A DNA stretch of 64,000 nt from Limnoglobus roseus (lineage in GTDB: Bacteria; Planctomycetota; Planctomycetia; Gemmatales; Gemmataceae). Below, one piece after another: positions 7,814-15,607 of the stretch. Under the pieces are notes generated by a model that was given only the letters and a program-made list of their open reading frames with translations, was not told the DNA's origin and did no database searches. The stretch is from NCBI RefSeq assembly GCF_008254045.1, contig NZ_CP042425.1, positions 1,116,001 to 1,180,000 of the forward strand, in the 5' to 3' direction. A program made the translations under genes and the position numbers. Numbering within the stretch: the stretch's first letter is position 1; each line of letters starts with the position of its first letter.

Positions 7814-7956
7814 CACTGTCCGACACACGAGTACTTCGCCGCTGCAAGGCCCGACCGCATTGCGGTACGAAGTGCGCCTGGGAAGTAGCACGGCGGCGTG
7901 AGACGCAGTCCCTTTTGACGGACGACCAGCGGTAGTCCATCTGCGAGGCAGTGCTG

Positions 7957-7993
7957 AACGGGCCGGGGAGTGATCCCCGGCCCGTTTCGTTTT
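7957..7993 (+). terminator. Intrinsic terminator
   Basis: AACGGGCCGGGGA (7957-7969) and TCCCCGGCCCGTT (7974-7986) form a perfect 13-bp stem with a GTGA loop, followed by TCGTTTT. It sits 58 bp before the ATG at 8051. Confidence 0.65.
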
Positions 7994-8050
7994 ACCGGGG
8001 CAGCGAAGCGCAAGAACGGGTGGATTCACCTCCCCACCCAAGGCCCAGCC

Positions 8051-8947
8051 ATGTCGATCACGGTGTACGAAGTCCCCGGCCGGTCGTTCGAGACCGACCC
8101 CGACGGGTACGAGTCGGGCTCCCGGAAGTGGAAGGTCGTGTGCGACACGCTGAACCCGATGGCCGCGGACATCGCGACGGCCATCGGCGTAAACCACTAC
8201 GACGCCCACCCGCAGCGGCCGGCGTGCATCGCCCAAACAATCAAGATGGCGCAGCAGGAGAGCGACGGCGTCGTTTGGGTCGTCGAAATCCCGTACTCGT
8301 CCAAGCCGTTCCAGGCCAGCCCGCAACCCGACGGCACGCAACTGCGGCCCTCCGACTCGAAGAACCAACTCCAAGCCCCGGAACTCCGGCCGGCCGTCTG
8401 GTCGTTCGACCGGAAGGAGTTCATGCGCGTCGTTGAGTTCGACGCCCTCGCTTCCGCCCTCCGGATCGAAAACTCGGCCGGCCAGCCGTTCGACCCGCCG
8501 CTCCAGGTGCCGGCGTCGAACATGATCATCCGCGTCGAGTTCTACCGGGCGACGATCAACATCGCGGACCTGCGGCTGTTGTGGGACACGATCAACGACG
8601 CGGCCTGGCAGGGGTTCCCGGCCCGCACCCTGCGGGTGAACGACCTGAGTGCCAAGAGCACCTTCGAAAAGGCCGGCGACAGTGGCCTCATCTCGTACTG
8701 GACGATCACCCTCGAACTGGAACAGTCGAAGAAGCCGTGGAACCCGACCAAGGTCCGGGACCGCGGGAGCGTCGAAGCGATCGTCCAGGACGGGGTCACG
8801 ATCTACCGCCAGATTCGCGGCGGCGGCGGCGACCCGATGGTCGCGGATCTGAACGGCAATGGCCAGCGGACGCCGGCCGGGGCCGGTCCGACGTACCTCG
8901 TGTTCAACCTGTACGAGCAAGTCAGCTTCACCGACAAGTTCTTCTAA
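8051..8947 (+). CDS. Putative phage structural or tail-associated protein, 298 aa
   Basis: The ATG at 8051 begins MSITVYEVPGRSFE. The upstream frame from 7970 crosses a terminator and was excluded. The sequence is rich in beta-strand patterns and aromatic residues ('WVVEIPYSSKPFQ', 'IIRVEFYRATINIADLRLLW', 'LISYWTITLELE') and has no membrane or enzymatic motif. It lies directly before a tape-measure-like gene, where phages usually encode tail tube or tail assembly proteins. The structural role is inferred from this position and the beta-rich composition only. Confidence 0.5.
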   Translation: MSITVYEVPGRSFETDPDGYESGSRKWKVVCDTLNPMAADIATAIGVNHYDAHPQRPACIAQTIKMAQQESDGVVWVVEIPYSSKPFQASPQPDGTQLRPSDSKNQLQAPELRPAVWSFDRKEFMRVVEFDALASALRIENSAGQPFDPPLQVPASNMIIRVEFYRATINIADLRLLWDTINDAAWQGFPARTLRVNDLSAKSTFEKAGDSGLISYWTITLELEQSKKPWNPTKVRDRGSVEAIVQDGVTIYRQIRGGGGDPMVADLNGNGQRTPAGAGPTYLVFNLYEQVSFTDKFF

Positions 8948-8966
8948 CCGCCGGCCCCGCCGCGAT

Positions 8967-9007
8967 CGCCCCCGCCCCGCCGGTGAATCGGCGGGGCGGG
9001 GGCGTTT
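8967..9007 (+). terminator. Very stable terminator hairpin
   Basis: CGCCCCCGCCCCGCCG (8967-8982) and CGGCGGGGCGGGGGCG (8989-9004) form a perfect 16-bp GC stem with a GTGAAT loop, followed by TTT. It lies 20 bp after the 8051-8947 gene and 60 bp before the next. Confidence 0.65.
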
Positions 9008-9067
9008 GACCCGAACCGCAAAAACGGGTGGGCGTTTCCCCGCGCCTCGCACCTCCAATTCCCACCC

Positions 9068-10648
9068 GTGAGCGCCCGAATGTCCGCGTCCATCGGCACC
9101 GCCAGCCTGATCCTGTCCGCCAACGCCGAGAGGCTGCAATCCGGCCTCGACGCCGCCTACTCGAAGCTGTCCAGTTGGAAGAACAAAGTCAGTTCGGACG
9201 TGGCGAAGCTGAACGTCGGGGGACTGCTCGGGAACCTCGGCCTCGGCAAGATCGCCGCCCCGCTGGCCCTCGCCACCGGCGGGTTCAAGCTGTTCGGCGA
9301 TGCCGTTGCCTCGGTGAAAGACTTGTCGGCGATCGGCCGGCAGGCGCAAACGCTCGGCGTTTCGTCCGAGGCGTTCATGGGCCTCGGCGCGGCGGCGAAG
9401 AAGTCGGGCCTGGAACTGCCCGAGTTCGGCAACCTGCTCGGCAAGATGTCGGCCAAGATCGCCGCCGGCGGGACACAGACGGCGGACGCGCTCGGGCAGA
9501 TCGGCCTTTCCGTCGGCCAACTCCAGGGCATGAACGCCGCGGACCAGTTTTACGCCATCGCCGGCGGCATCTCCCGGGCGGAAGGGTCCGGCGTCCAAGC
9601 GGCGGCGGCCATGAAGCTCTTCGAGGAGGCCGGTCTGCGGCTGCTGCCCACGCTTCAGCAGGGCGAGGGCAAGTTACGGGCGTTCGTGGCCGCCCAGAGG
9701 GCGAGCGGGGCGGCCCTGTCCGACGGCGAAATGGCCACGGTGCAGAAGGCGAACGCGGCCATCCCGAAGGTCGAGGCGCTGTTTACAGGGCTGTGGAACA
9801 AGGTCGTCGTGGCGATGGCCCCGGTGATCGAGACTATCGGCACGGCGGCCGGGCAGTTGATCACGTTCCTCGCCCCGGCGTTCGGGTGGGTGGGCCGGGC
9901 CGTCGAGGGGTACATGGCCGTGGCCGCCCCGATGGTCGAGTTCCTGCTCGACGGCATTTCCGACATCGTGTCCGCCATCGCCGAGTGGGTCGAAGCGTCC
10001 CTCGGCCTGGCGGGCGAGTGGCCGGGCATCGCCGACGTGATCGGCGGGGCGTTGCGGGTCATCGGGTTGGGCGGGGCGTACACGTTCGACGCGCTCAAGG
10101 CCGGGGCCGGGGGCGTGTCCGTCGCCCTGTCGCTGCTCGTGGACGGGTTCGCCCTCGTCGTCCGCGGGCTGAAGAACCTGATCGGCATCGCGGCCGAGTT
10201 GCCCGAGGACTTGGGCGGGGCGTTCTTCAAGGACGCCTACGCCCGCGTCGAGGGGTTCCAGGCCGACGTGGAGGCGAAGGCCAAGGAGATGCGAGACTGG
10301 GGCCTGAAGCAGATCAACGGGTTCGGCGACACGGCGGCGAAGCTGGACGCCAAGTTGAACGAGTACAAGAACCGGGCGAAGGTGGCAGACAAGGAACTGG
10401 CGGCGGCCGGCGGGTTCGCCAAGTTGGACGAGGACAAGGTGAAGGGCGGCCACGTCAAGGGGGACGAGAAGAATGGGGCCATCATCCGGGGCTCACTGGA
10501 GGATTACTCGCTCAATGCGAAGATCGCCACGGACAACCTGCTGAAGACGCAAGGCGAGAGGCAGTTGGGCGTATTGGGCGAGATCAAGTCCGGCATCGGC
10601 AAGTTGGTCGACCTGTTCGAGAACCTGCGCCCGTTGGGCACCATTTAA
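9068..10648 (+). CDS. Phage tail tape-measure-like protein, 526 aa
   Basis: The N-terminus (SIGTASLILSANAERLQSG... followed by 'KLSSWKNKV') matches the start of tape-measure proteins, which have a repeated coiled segment after a short beta strand. The central ~residues 255-380 are Gly/Ala-rich and hydrophobic ('VVVAMAPVIETIGTAAGQLI', 'GGVSVALSLLVDGFALVVRG') with several possible membrane-spanning helices, as expected for a protein that inserts into the target envelope. The C-terminal part is charged and helical. At 526 residues it is short for a tape measure, implying a short tail or a tail-like device. The start could be the GTG at 9068 or the ATG at 9080. Confidence 0.6.
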   Translation: MSARMSASIGTASLILSANAERLQSGLDAAYSKLSSWKNKVSSDVAKLNVGGLLGNLGLGKIAAPLALATGGFKLFGDAVASVKDLSAIGRQAQTLGVSSEAFMGLGAAAKKSGLELPEFGNLLGKMSAKIAAGGTQTADALGQIGLSVGQLQGMNAADQFYAIAGGISRAEGSGVQAAAAMKLFEEAGLRLLPTLQQGEGKLRAFVAAQRASGAALSDGEMATVQKANAAIPKVEALFTGLWNKVVVAMAPVIETIGTAAGQLITFLAPAFGWVGRAVEGYMAVAAPMVEFLLDGISDIVSAIAEWVEASLGLAGEWPGIADVIGGALRVIGLGGAYTFDALKAGAGGVSVALSLLVDGFALVVRGLKNLIGIAAELPEDLGGAFFKDAYARVEGFQADVEAKAKEMRDWGLKQINGFGDTAAKLDAKLNEYKNRAKVADKELAAAGGFAKLDEDKVKGGHVKGDEKNGAIIRGSLEDYSLNAKIATDNLLKTQGERQLGVLGEIKSGIGKLVDLFENLRPLGTI

Positions 10649-10668
10649 CCCGCCCGGAGACGTTCGTC

Positions 10669-11085
10669 ATGACCGCGACCATCGAAGCCCGTGATCTGCC
10701 GTTCCTCGCCATGCTCCTCGGCGCCCGGGACGGCGTCTTCCGCGCCGAGCGGTTCGGACCGGCGGAAGAGTTCGTGTCAGAATTGCGGCGGCGGTGGCGG
10801 GCGAAGGGGCACCCGTGGTCGGCGACGGCGGCCGAGTGGGACGGGCAGGACGTGGGATCACGGGCTCAGGCGATGCGACTGCACGAAATGGGCGTCATCC
10901 GGCTGAACCTCCGCGGGGATGCGATCGCGTCGGCTCACATCAAACTGCCGAAAGAGACAGCGGCCGCGGTACGGGTAGCGATCCGGGCGGGCAGATCGGG
11001 GGAAGGCGCTGACGCCGGGTGGCTGGCGTACCGGCAAGCCCGGCGGTTCATGCGGAAGAAGTTGGCGGGCGAGACGACGGGTTGA
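10669..11085 (+). CDS. Hypothetical protein downstream of the tape-measure gene, 138 aa
   Basis: The ATG at 10669 lies 20 bp after the tape-measure stop, so the two are probably one transcript. The protein is compact, helical and basic, with 'EFVSELRRRWRAKGHPWSAT' and 'AMRLHEMGVIRLNLRGDAI'. The second motif resembles a winged-helix recognition segment. No named family was recognised. Tail-gene neighbours or small DNA-binding proteins are both possible. Confidence 0.5.
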   Translation: MTATIEARDLPFLAMLLGARDGVFRAERFGPAEEFVSELRRRWRAKGHPWSATAAEWDGQDVGSRAQAMRLHEMGVIRLNLRGDAIASAHIKLPKETAAAVRVAIRAGRSGEGADAGWLAYRQARRFMRKKLAGETTG

Positions 11086-11211
11086 ATCGGATGGTGTCCG
11101 AGAAGGTCGGACCGTAACCGCGTGGCTTTGCGCCGAGAAGTCGCTTCCGTGTTAGGGCGGGTTGCTGTAGACTGAGGCCAAGCCGTCGAGAGTGGGGACT
11201 AGCGGCGGCCT

Positions 11212-11241
11212 GGGGCGGCGGGGACTGAAGCCCGTCGCCCC
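11212..11241. repeat. Hairpin motif, copy 1
   Basis: GGGGCGGCGGG (11212-11222) pairs with CCCGTCGCCCC (11231-11241) with one G-U pair. It is followed by GCGTCATTTGAACGG. The same layout recurs at 11488-11518. Confidence 0.5.
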
Positions 11242-11487
11242 GCGTCATTTGAACGGTGGTCAGCTCGGCAACGATACCGGCCGGAATCACAATCGCTTGC
11301 AACCCCGGCCGATTCGTCCCTGCCATCCCTTTTGCCGCGACTCAACGAGAGCGCGACCGACAGGAATCCCTGGTATACCTACCCACTAAGATGCGTGCAA
11401 TCGAAAAGCGACCGCCTACGGATCATCCACGGGCCTGAACTCGGTAAACTCTCAGCAGCCGTAGGGAACTCACTCTCCCAGCGGTCA

Positions 11488-11518
11488 GGGGCGGCGGACC
11501 TGAGAGACCCGCCGCCCC
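11488..11518. repeat. Hairpin motif, copy 2; probable terminator of 11568-11792
   Basis: GGGGCGGCGG (11488-11497) pairs perfectly with CCGCCGCCCC (11509-11518) and is followed by GAGTCATTGAACGG. On the minus strand it lies ~50 bp after the stop of the small gene at 11568-11792, so it could terminate that gene. Confidence 0.5.
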
Positions 11519-11567
11519 GAGTCATTGAACGGGTGCGCCCCCGAGCAGACCATTGTGGGGACCAAGT

Positions 11568-11792
11568 TCAGCCATTCGGAACGGGCTTGGAACCGGGCGG
11601 TTCCTGCTGAGTTCGCTTGCCCTTGTCCTCCTTCGCCTTGTCGGCCCGCTCGCCGCTCGGCTCATTCTCGTACGGGGAACTGTCGGCCCCGCCGGCGGCC
11701 TCGTCGGTGCCGTAGGGTTGTGGGCCGTAAGGGCTGGCCGGCTGGTCGTTGCGGTTGCCCTGCTGCGTGTCGTTCGGTACGGGACTGGCCAT
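11568..11792 (-). CDS. Small disordered hydrophilic protein, 74 aa
   Basis: The ATG at 11790-11792 (MASPVPNDTQQGN) follows CCGGAGAG, a fair ribosome site. The protein has almost no hydrophobic residues and is rich in P, G, K, E and D, so it is predicted to be disordered. It is transcribed leftward like the next gene upstream. Function unknown; a spurious frame in GC-rich DNA cannot be excluded, but codon use and the ribosome site favour a real gene. Confidence 0.45.
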   Translation of the reverse strand: MASPVPNDTQQGNRNDQPASPYGPQPYGTDEAAGGADSSPYENEPSGERADKAKEDKGKRTQQEPPGSKPVPNG

Positions 11793-11890
11793 GACACTCT
11801 CCGGTTGAAGATCTGGGCCGCACAGTTTGAGCAAGATCGATACCGGACGCGCTGCAAAGGTGCATTCCTCTCGCCCTTCGCGGCACACGT

Positions 11891-12304
11891 TCAACTGCCA
11901 ACAATGATCGGCCTGTTGGACGACACGGCTTGTTGGGGTGACGAGTTCACTGGCACAGCGTTTTGGCCAACCACATTGCGTGCGGCCGTTCCCGCGGGGG
12001 AAACAACCGCGGGCGGGTGGGCGGCCGCTGTTTGATTGATGGCCACCTCGGCACCGGTGACATCTGCGGGAGGCAACTCGGCCTTTCGTGCCGCACGGCC
12101 GATCTGGCCGAGGAAGACGCCAACTAGCAACAGGGTAACGCCGGTGAGAAGAATTCCGGTGAAGAAGAATCGCGACATCGGAGTGAGTTCATCACCCCCG
12201 AGTGTGAATCGCCAGACCAGCGCCCACACATCCATCAACGTGCCGAGCAAGATAAGGCCGATCGATAGCTTAGGCCCGAATGCTGGTTGCGAGAGTAACG
12301 CCAT
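11891..12304 (-). CDS. Two-TM membrane protein, 137 aa
   Basis: The ATG is at 12302-12304. Two hydrophobic segments are visible: ~residues 13-31 ('LSIGLILLGTLMDVWALVW') and ~45-67 ('FFFTGILLTGVTLLLVGVFL'). The rest (~65 residues) is a soluble, Ala/Pro-rich tail ending 'SSNRPIIVGS'. No enzymatic motif is present. No ribosome site is evident. It is a small membrane protein of unknown role, perhaps a cargo gene of the element. Confidence 0.55.
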   Translation of the reverse strand: MALLSQPAFGPKLSIGLILLGTLMDVWALVWRFTLGGDELTPMSRFFFTGILLTGVTLLLVGVFLGQIGRAARKAELPPADVTGAEVAINQTAAAHPPAVVSPAGTAARNVVGQNAVPVNSSPQQAVSSNRPIIVGS

Positions 12305-12813
12305 GAGAGCACCACTGACAAAGGGTTAGGTGAAGGGCAATCCACCATCCTTTTCTGCAAGAGGTGTGCCACTGCAACGGCCCGTTGGGTGGGGGATGGC
12401 TGAAGCAGTTACAGCATCGGCCTCGCCCGTCACGCTGACGTCATCCCGTCTCTCATCGCCCGCCCCAATAGCCGACAGCCAATAGGCCCGTCGCCATGTG
12501 TGACGCAGGATGAGGGGACGCTGGGGCGATCGTCAGGAGGTGGGGGCGGGTCGAATTCCTGGGGCGGGCCGCGTGTAGACCGACCGGTCAGCCGCAAAAA
12601 AACTCACGGGAGTTTTGAAACTTTTTGGAGGGGGGGTCTGCGCCGATTTCGGCCGGATGGAGCATCCCGCCCGATGGAGACGACCGGCACCGCCCGCACG
12701 ACGCACATTCCGACCCGACACATTCGCGCCTTTCACCCTTGATCGGACACCCCGGCGGCGCTCTCGTTGCAGGTTTCGGCGGGTTCACGTCTCAACCCGG
12801 GGAGATCAGGGCA
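12305..12813. other. Intergenic region with one copy of a dispersed inverted repeat
   Basis: This 509-bp gap between divergent genes has no credible gene. It holds the repeat copy at 12573-12638 and several G-rich runs. The promoter of the 12814/13130 genes is expected here but I could not define it. Confidence 0.4.
12573..12638 (+). repeat. Dispersed inverted repeat, copy 1
   Basis: The copy starts TGTAGACCGACCGGTCAG at 12575 after a shared G, continues CCGC, an A-run, and a small hairpin (AAACTC-ACGG-GAGTTT), and ends in a G-run. A near-identical copy lies in inverted orientation at 15448-15505. The hairpin loop differs while its stem is kept. Confidence 0.65.
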
Positions 12814-13068
12814 ATGGGTTCTTCGTCGTGCGTGGTCGTGCTGAGCGGGCGGGCAGTGTTTGCGTGGGTCGTAGCCGAGGGGACGGGCGTGCGCCTCCGC
12901 GTCCTGTCGCGGGAGTGGGACGCCCTCGGGTTGGCGGAAGGGCAGACGGTGCGGATCGACGGCCCCGGCTTGCCCGGCGGGTCGATGCTCATCGGGGCGG
13001 TCCGGGAGTCGGCATCCGGCCGCACGGTCGTGGTACTCGCCCCGCCGATCGTCGCCCGGCGGCGGTGA
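12814..13068 (+). CDS. Small hypothetical protein, 84 aa
   Basis: The ATG at 12814 lies nine bases after GGAGA. The protein is mostly beta-strand with the pattern of a small barrel ('GRAVFAWVVAEGTGVRLRVL', 'GQTVRIDGPGLPGGSMLIGAV') and a basic tail (PIVARRR). It lies 61 bp upstream of the sigma-like gene in the same direction. Function unknown. Confidence 0.5.
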   Translation: MGSSSCVVVLSGRAVFAWVVAEGTGVRLRVLSREWDALGLAEGQTVRIDGPGLPGGSMLIGAVRESASGRTVVVLAPPIVARRR

Positions 13069-13129
13069 ACGACGGTCGGCCGCGGGGGACGCCATCCGCA
13101 ATAACGGGAAGCCCCTCACGGAGTTCCCC

Positions 13130-14299
13130 ATGTGCCAAGCCCCTCCCGCAACGCCCTCGAAGTACACCCGCGAAGAGCGCGGCGCCATGCTCGCTCAGGC
13201 AGACCGGAGCATCGGTAAGGTCGTGCTCCGAATGTTCCCGTTGCACCACTTCGACGACGTGATGCAGGACGTCCGGATTGAAGTCTTGAAGGCGATGGAC
13301 AAGTTCGACCCGGCCCGCGGGGCGGCGTGGGTCACGTACGCCACTGGCATCGCCAAGCGGGCGATCCTCCGCATCCGCGAATCGCAGTTCATAACCGAGC
13401 CGGTCGCGGCGGCGCTACTGCGGAACCCGCACGGCTTCGACATCACGTTTGAGGAGATGGCGAGCGGCTACCCTTCGCCGGACGCCAGCGTTCTGGGCCC
13501 GGATGCCGACGCGGGTGAATTGGACGACGAAGACGGCGACGAGGCGCACCGGGCCGTGCGGGCGGCCGTGGCGGAACCGCTGCTCGCCAACCTCTCCCCG
13601 GCGGCCCGGGCGATCGTGGAGCCGATCGTCCTCGACGGGATGACCCCGGCGCAAGTCGCGGACCGGATCGGCCGGTCGGTGAAGGACGTGAAGTTGATGC
13701 TCCGCAACGCCACCAAGACGCTAGCCGCGGGCAATCCGGCCGTTCAAAGTGCGCTGGGAAGCGAATGGAAGCCTCAGAGGCCGAGAAAGTCGTCTGGGCG
13801 TGCGCGGGCCGTGACGCGCAGCAAGAAGTGTGACAAGTTGGAGCCCGTGGCGATCGCCGCGCTGCAAGAGTTCGGGCCGGTCATGCGCCCCATCGCGGAA
13901 AGGATTGGTGTCGGCAAGGACACGCTGGCGAGTTGGCCGCGGTTCCGGGAGGTCTACGACCGCATGGCGGCCGAGTTCCCTTCGGTGAAGGCGTTCCAAC
14001 TCCAAGCGAAGGCGATCGAGGTATTGAAGGACTGCGGGCCGATCCTCCACCGGATCGCGAAGCAGGTCGGGGTGAGCGGTATCACGCTGTTGAGGTGGCC
14101 CGGCTTCCGTGCGGCCTTCGAACTGGCTCAAGCCACATCGACGGCCGAGGAACCGCGGTCGGAACCGCCCCCCGCCGCGGTCCCCGTCGCGCCTTCCCAC
14201 CGCCCTCGGAGCGGCCACGGGTGGCACTTCGGCAAGCGGCTCGCCCCGTGGACGGCGCGCACCTTGGGCCGACGGGGGCGTCGAGCGGGGAAGCGATAG
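13130..14299 (+). CDS. Sigma-70-like protein with two extra C-terminal HTH units, 389 aa
   Basis: Residues ~20-85 match sigma region 2 ('FDDVMQDVRIEVLKAMDKFD', then 'ARGAAWVTYATGIAKRAIL'). Residues ~155-205 match region 4 ('LSPAARAIVEPIVLDGMTPAQ', continuing VADRIGRSVKDVKLML). An acidic linker joins them. The extra C-terminal part has two related units: 'ALQEFGPVMRPIAERIGVGK' and 'VLKDCGPILHRIAKQVGVSG', each followed by a W-P-x-F-R motif. The end is basic and Pro-rich. It probably directs RNA polymerase to element promoters. The tandem HTH tail is unusual for a sigma factor. Confidence 0.65.
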   Translation: MCQAPPATPSKYTREERGAMLAQADRSIGKVVLRMFPLHHFDDVMQDVRIEVLKAMDKFDPARGAAWVTYATGIAKRAILRIRESQFITEPVAAALLRNPHGFDITFEEMASGYPSPDASVLGPDADAGELDDEDGDEAHRAVRAAVAEPLLANLSPAARAIVEPIVLDGMTPAQVADRIGRSVKDVKLMLRNATKTLAAGNPAVQSALGSEWKPQRPRKSSGRARAVTRSKKCDKLEPVAIAALQEFGPVMRPIAERIGVGKDTLASWPRFREVYDRMAAEFPSVKAFQLQAKAIEVLKDCGPILHRIAKQVGVSGITLLRWPGFRAAFELAQATSTAEEPRSEPPPAAVPVAPSHRPRSGHGWHFGKRLAPWTARTLGRRGRRAGKR

Positions 14300-14359
14300 C
14301 GGCGGGTTTGTAGAGTACGAAACAAACCTACTCAGTCGGTCGGTTCAACTCGTAGCGGT

Positions 14360-14728
14360 CTAATTCTGACCAGCCGAGATCGCTTTTAGCCTTTTCTTGC
14401 CGTCGAACTCCAATTGAATCCAGAGCTCCGCGTTTGGCCACATGCGGCTACCATTCTGCATTCGTACCAGATACCAGAGGAGCCGATCTCCTCCTTTGTC
14501 ATACACGACAGAGTACGGTAAGCCTTTGGCGTTGAGCCAAGCTTCAACCTGTTCGCAAGACGATCCAACAGGTAGGGCCGATTGAGCTTGGTAGTGAAGC
14601 CGCCACACGCGAACCCCAGTGCGAGGACCACATGCGAACTCGCCCGCTCCGGCGGCCCCAGCAACCAGGAGGCCCACCAATCCCCACAGCACGGCACGGG
14701 GAACGGGGGCAATAAGGGGTCGGTGCAT
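14360..14728 (-). CDS. Secreted hypothetical protein, 122 aa
   Basis: The ATG at 14726-14728 begins MHRPLIAPVPRAVLWGLVGLL, a signal peptide with likely cleavage after 'AGAAGAG'. The mature part (~95 residues) contains two Cys (FACGP, SSCEQV), 'VEAWLNAKGLPYSVVYDKGG' and an aromatic strand 'LLWYLVRMQNG'. The pattern suggests a small extracytoplasmic domain. It converges on the sigma-like gene, 60 bp from its stop. Function unknown. Confidence 0.6.
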   Translation of the reverse strand: MHRPLIAPVPRAVLWGLVGLLVAGAAGAGEFACGPRTGVRVWRLHYQAQSALPVGSSCEQVEAWLNAKGLPYSVVYDKGGDRLLWYLVRMQNGSRMWPNAELWIQLEFDGKKRLKAISAGQN

Positions 14729-14967
14729 GATCGGGCCACCCGGGCGACATGCTAAAGCCTAACGTGCCCGGCATCTCGCCGCAACCGCGTTGCCGGACCG
14801 CCTTCCCACTCAGCAACGCGCCGGCCGGGGCAGACGACCATTACTTACTTAGGAACGCCCCGGGCTAAATCCGATGCCAGGAAAGGACCACTGAAAGGGC
14901 CGGATGAAGGACACAGCGGCCAATTTTCTGTAGCAGTTTCAGTGTGGGCCAATTCCGGGGGATTGTC

Positions 14968-15396
14968 ATGAGACGGTGGTCGCTACTCGAACTCTATGCA
15001 TTGCTCATCTGCTTCACGACCCTGATCACGTTTGCCGTCGCTTCCCTCTGGGTCTGTATCGGCTTTGCAGCCGTGGTAGGCCCGGAACTAGTTGTCAATC
15101 CCCATACTTTCCTTGCCCATCAGACCAATGAACGGTACTGGGGCAACCGGGCGTGGTCGCAATTCAATAGCACGCCCGAGCGGTCAAAGCCGACCGAGGA
15201 CACCCTCACCGCAGAACGGGAGCGAAGTTGGCAATTGGTCCTCATCGCGGAACGGCGAGAGGGATTGCAGCATCTAGTTGTTGCGGGCGTGGGACTTGTC
15301 ATATCGGCAGCGTTCTTCTGGCCTCATTGGCGAATCGCACAACGGGCACGCCAAGAGGACCGCGATGGGGTGCTACCTCCTTCCAACCCATCTTGA
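14968..15396 (+). CDS. Two-TM membrane protein, 142 aa
   Basis: I chose the ATG at 14968 (MRRWSLLELYALLICF) because GGGGG lies upstream; a GTG at 14944 would add eight residues. Two hydrophobic segments are visible (~residues 8-38 and 103-122). The intervening ~65 residues are hydrophilic and should be extracytoplasmic. The C-terminus is basic and cytoplasmic. Inverted repeat copy 2 begins 52 bp after its stop. Function unknown. Confidence 0.55.
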   Translation: MRRWSLLELYALLICFTTLITFAVASLWVCIGFAAVVGPELVVNPHTFLAHQTNERYWGNRAWSQFNSTPERSKPTEDTLTAERERSWQLVLIAERREGLQHLVVAGVGLVISAAFFWPHWRIAQRARQEDRDGVLPPSNPS

Positions 15397-15447
15397 GTAT
15401 CGTTGACCCCTTACTCGGCCAGTCCCATGCGGGGAGAGGCGGCGAAT

Positions 15448-15505
15448 ACCCCACCCCCTCGAAACTCCCCCGAGTTTTTGCGCGGCTGACCGGTCGGTCT
15501 ACACC
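15448..15505 (-). repeat. Dispersed inverted repeat, copy 2
   Basis: Read on the minus strand it begins GGTGTAGACCGACCGGTCAG at 15505, then CCGCGC, an A-run and the hairpin AAACTC-GGGG-GAGTTT. The first 22 bases are identical to copy 1 at 12573-12638 in opposite orientation. Confidence 0.65.
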
Positions 15506-15607
15506 AGAAGAGGCCCAGAAAAATGGCCCGCCCCTCCTCTTGGAGGCTGGTAAGCTGATGGGGCTGTGCGAGCGAGCAAGTCACCGCTGCTGGCCGAGGG
15601 CGTGCGA

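Larger units (their letters stand above)
7705..8050. other. Intergenic segment with promoter and terminator only
   Basis: This gap lies between divergent genes. It contains a minus-strand extended -10 element (7805-7813) and a plus-strand intrinsic terminator (7957-7993). No convincing coding sequence was seen. The terminator has no gene upstream on its own strand, so an unannotated small transcript between about 7810 and 7957 is possible. Confidence 0.4.
11086..11567. other. Non-coding stretch with two related hairpins
   Basis: No convincing gene was found. It contains two similar GC hairpins 276 bp apart (11212-11241 and 11488-11518), each followed by a GTCATT(T)GAACGG-like sequence. The open frames that cross it have no homology I recognise and poor ribosome sites. 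Confidence 0.4.
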
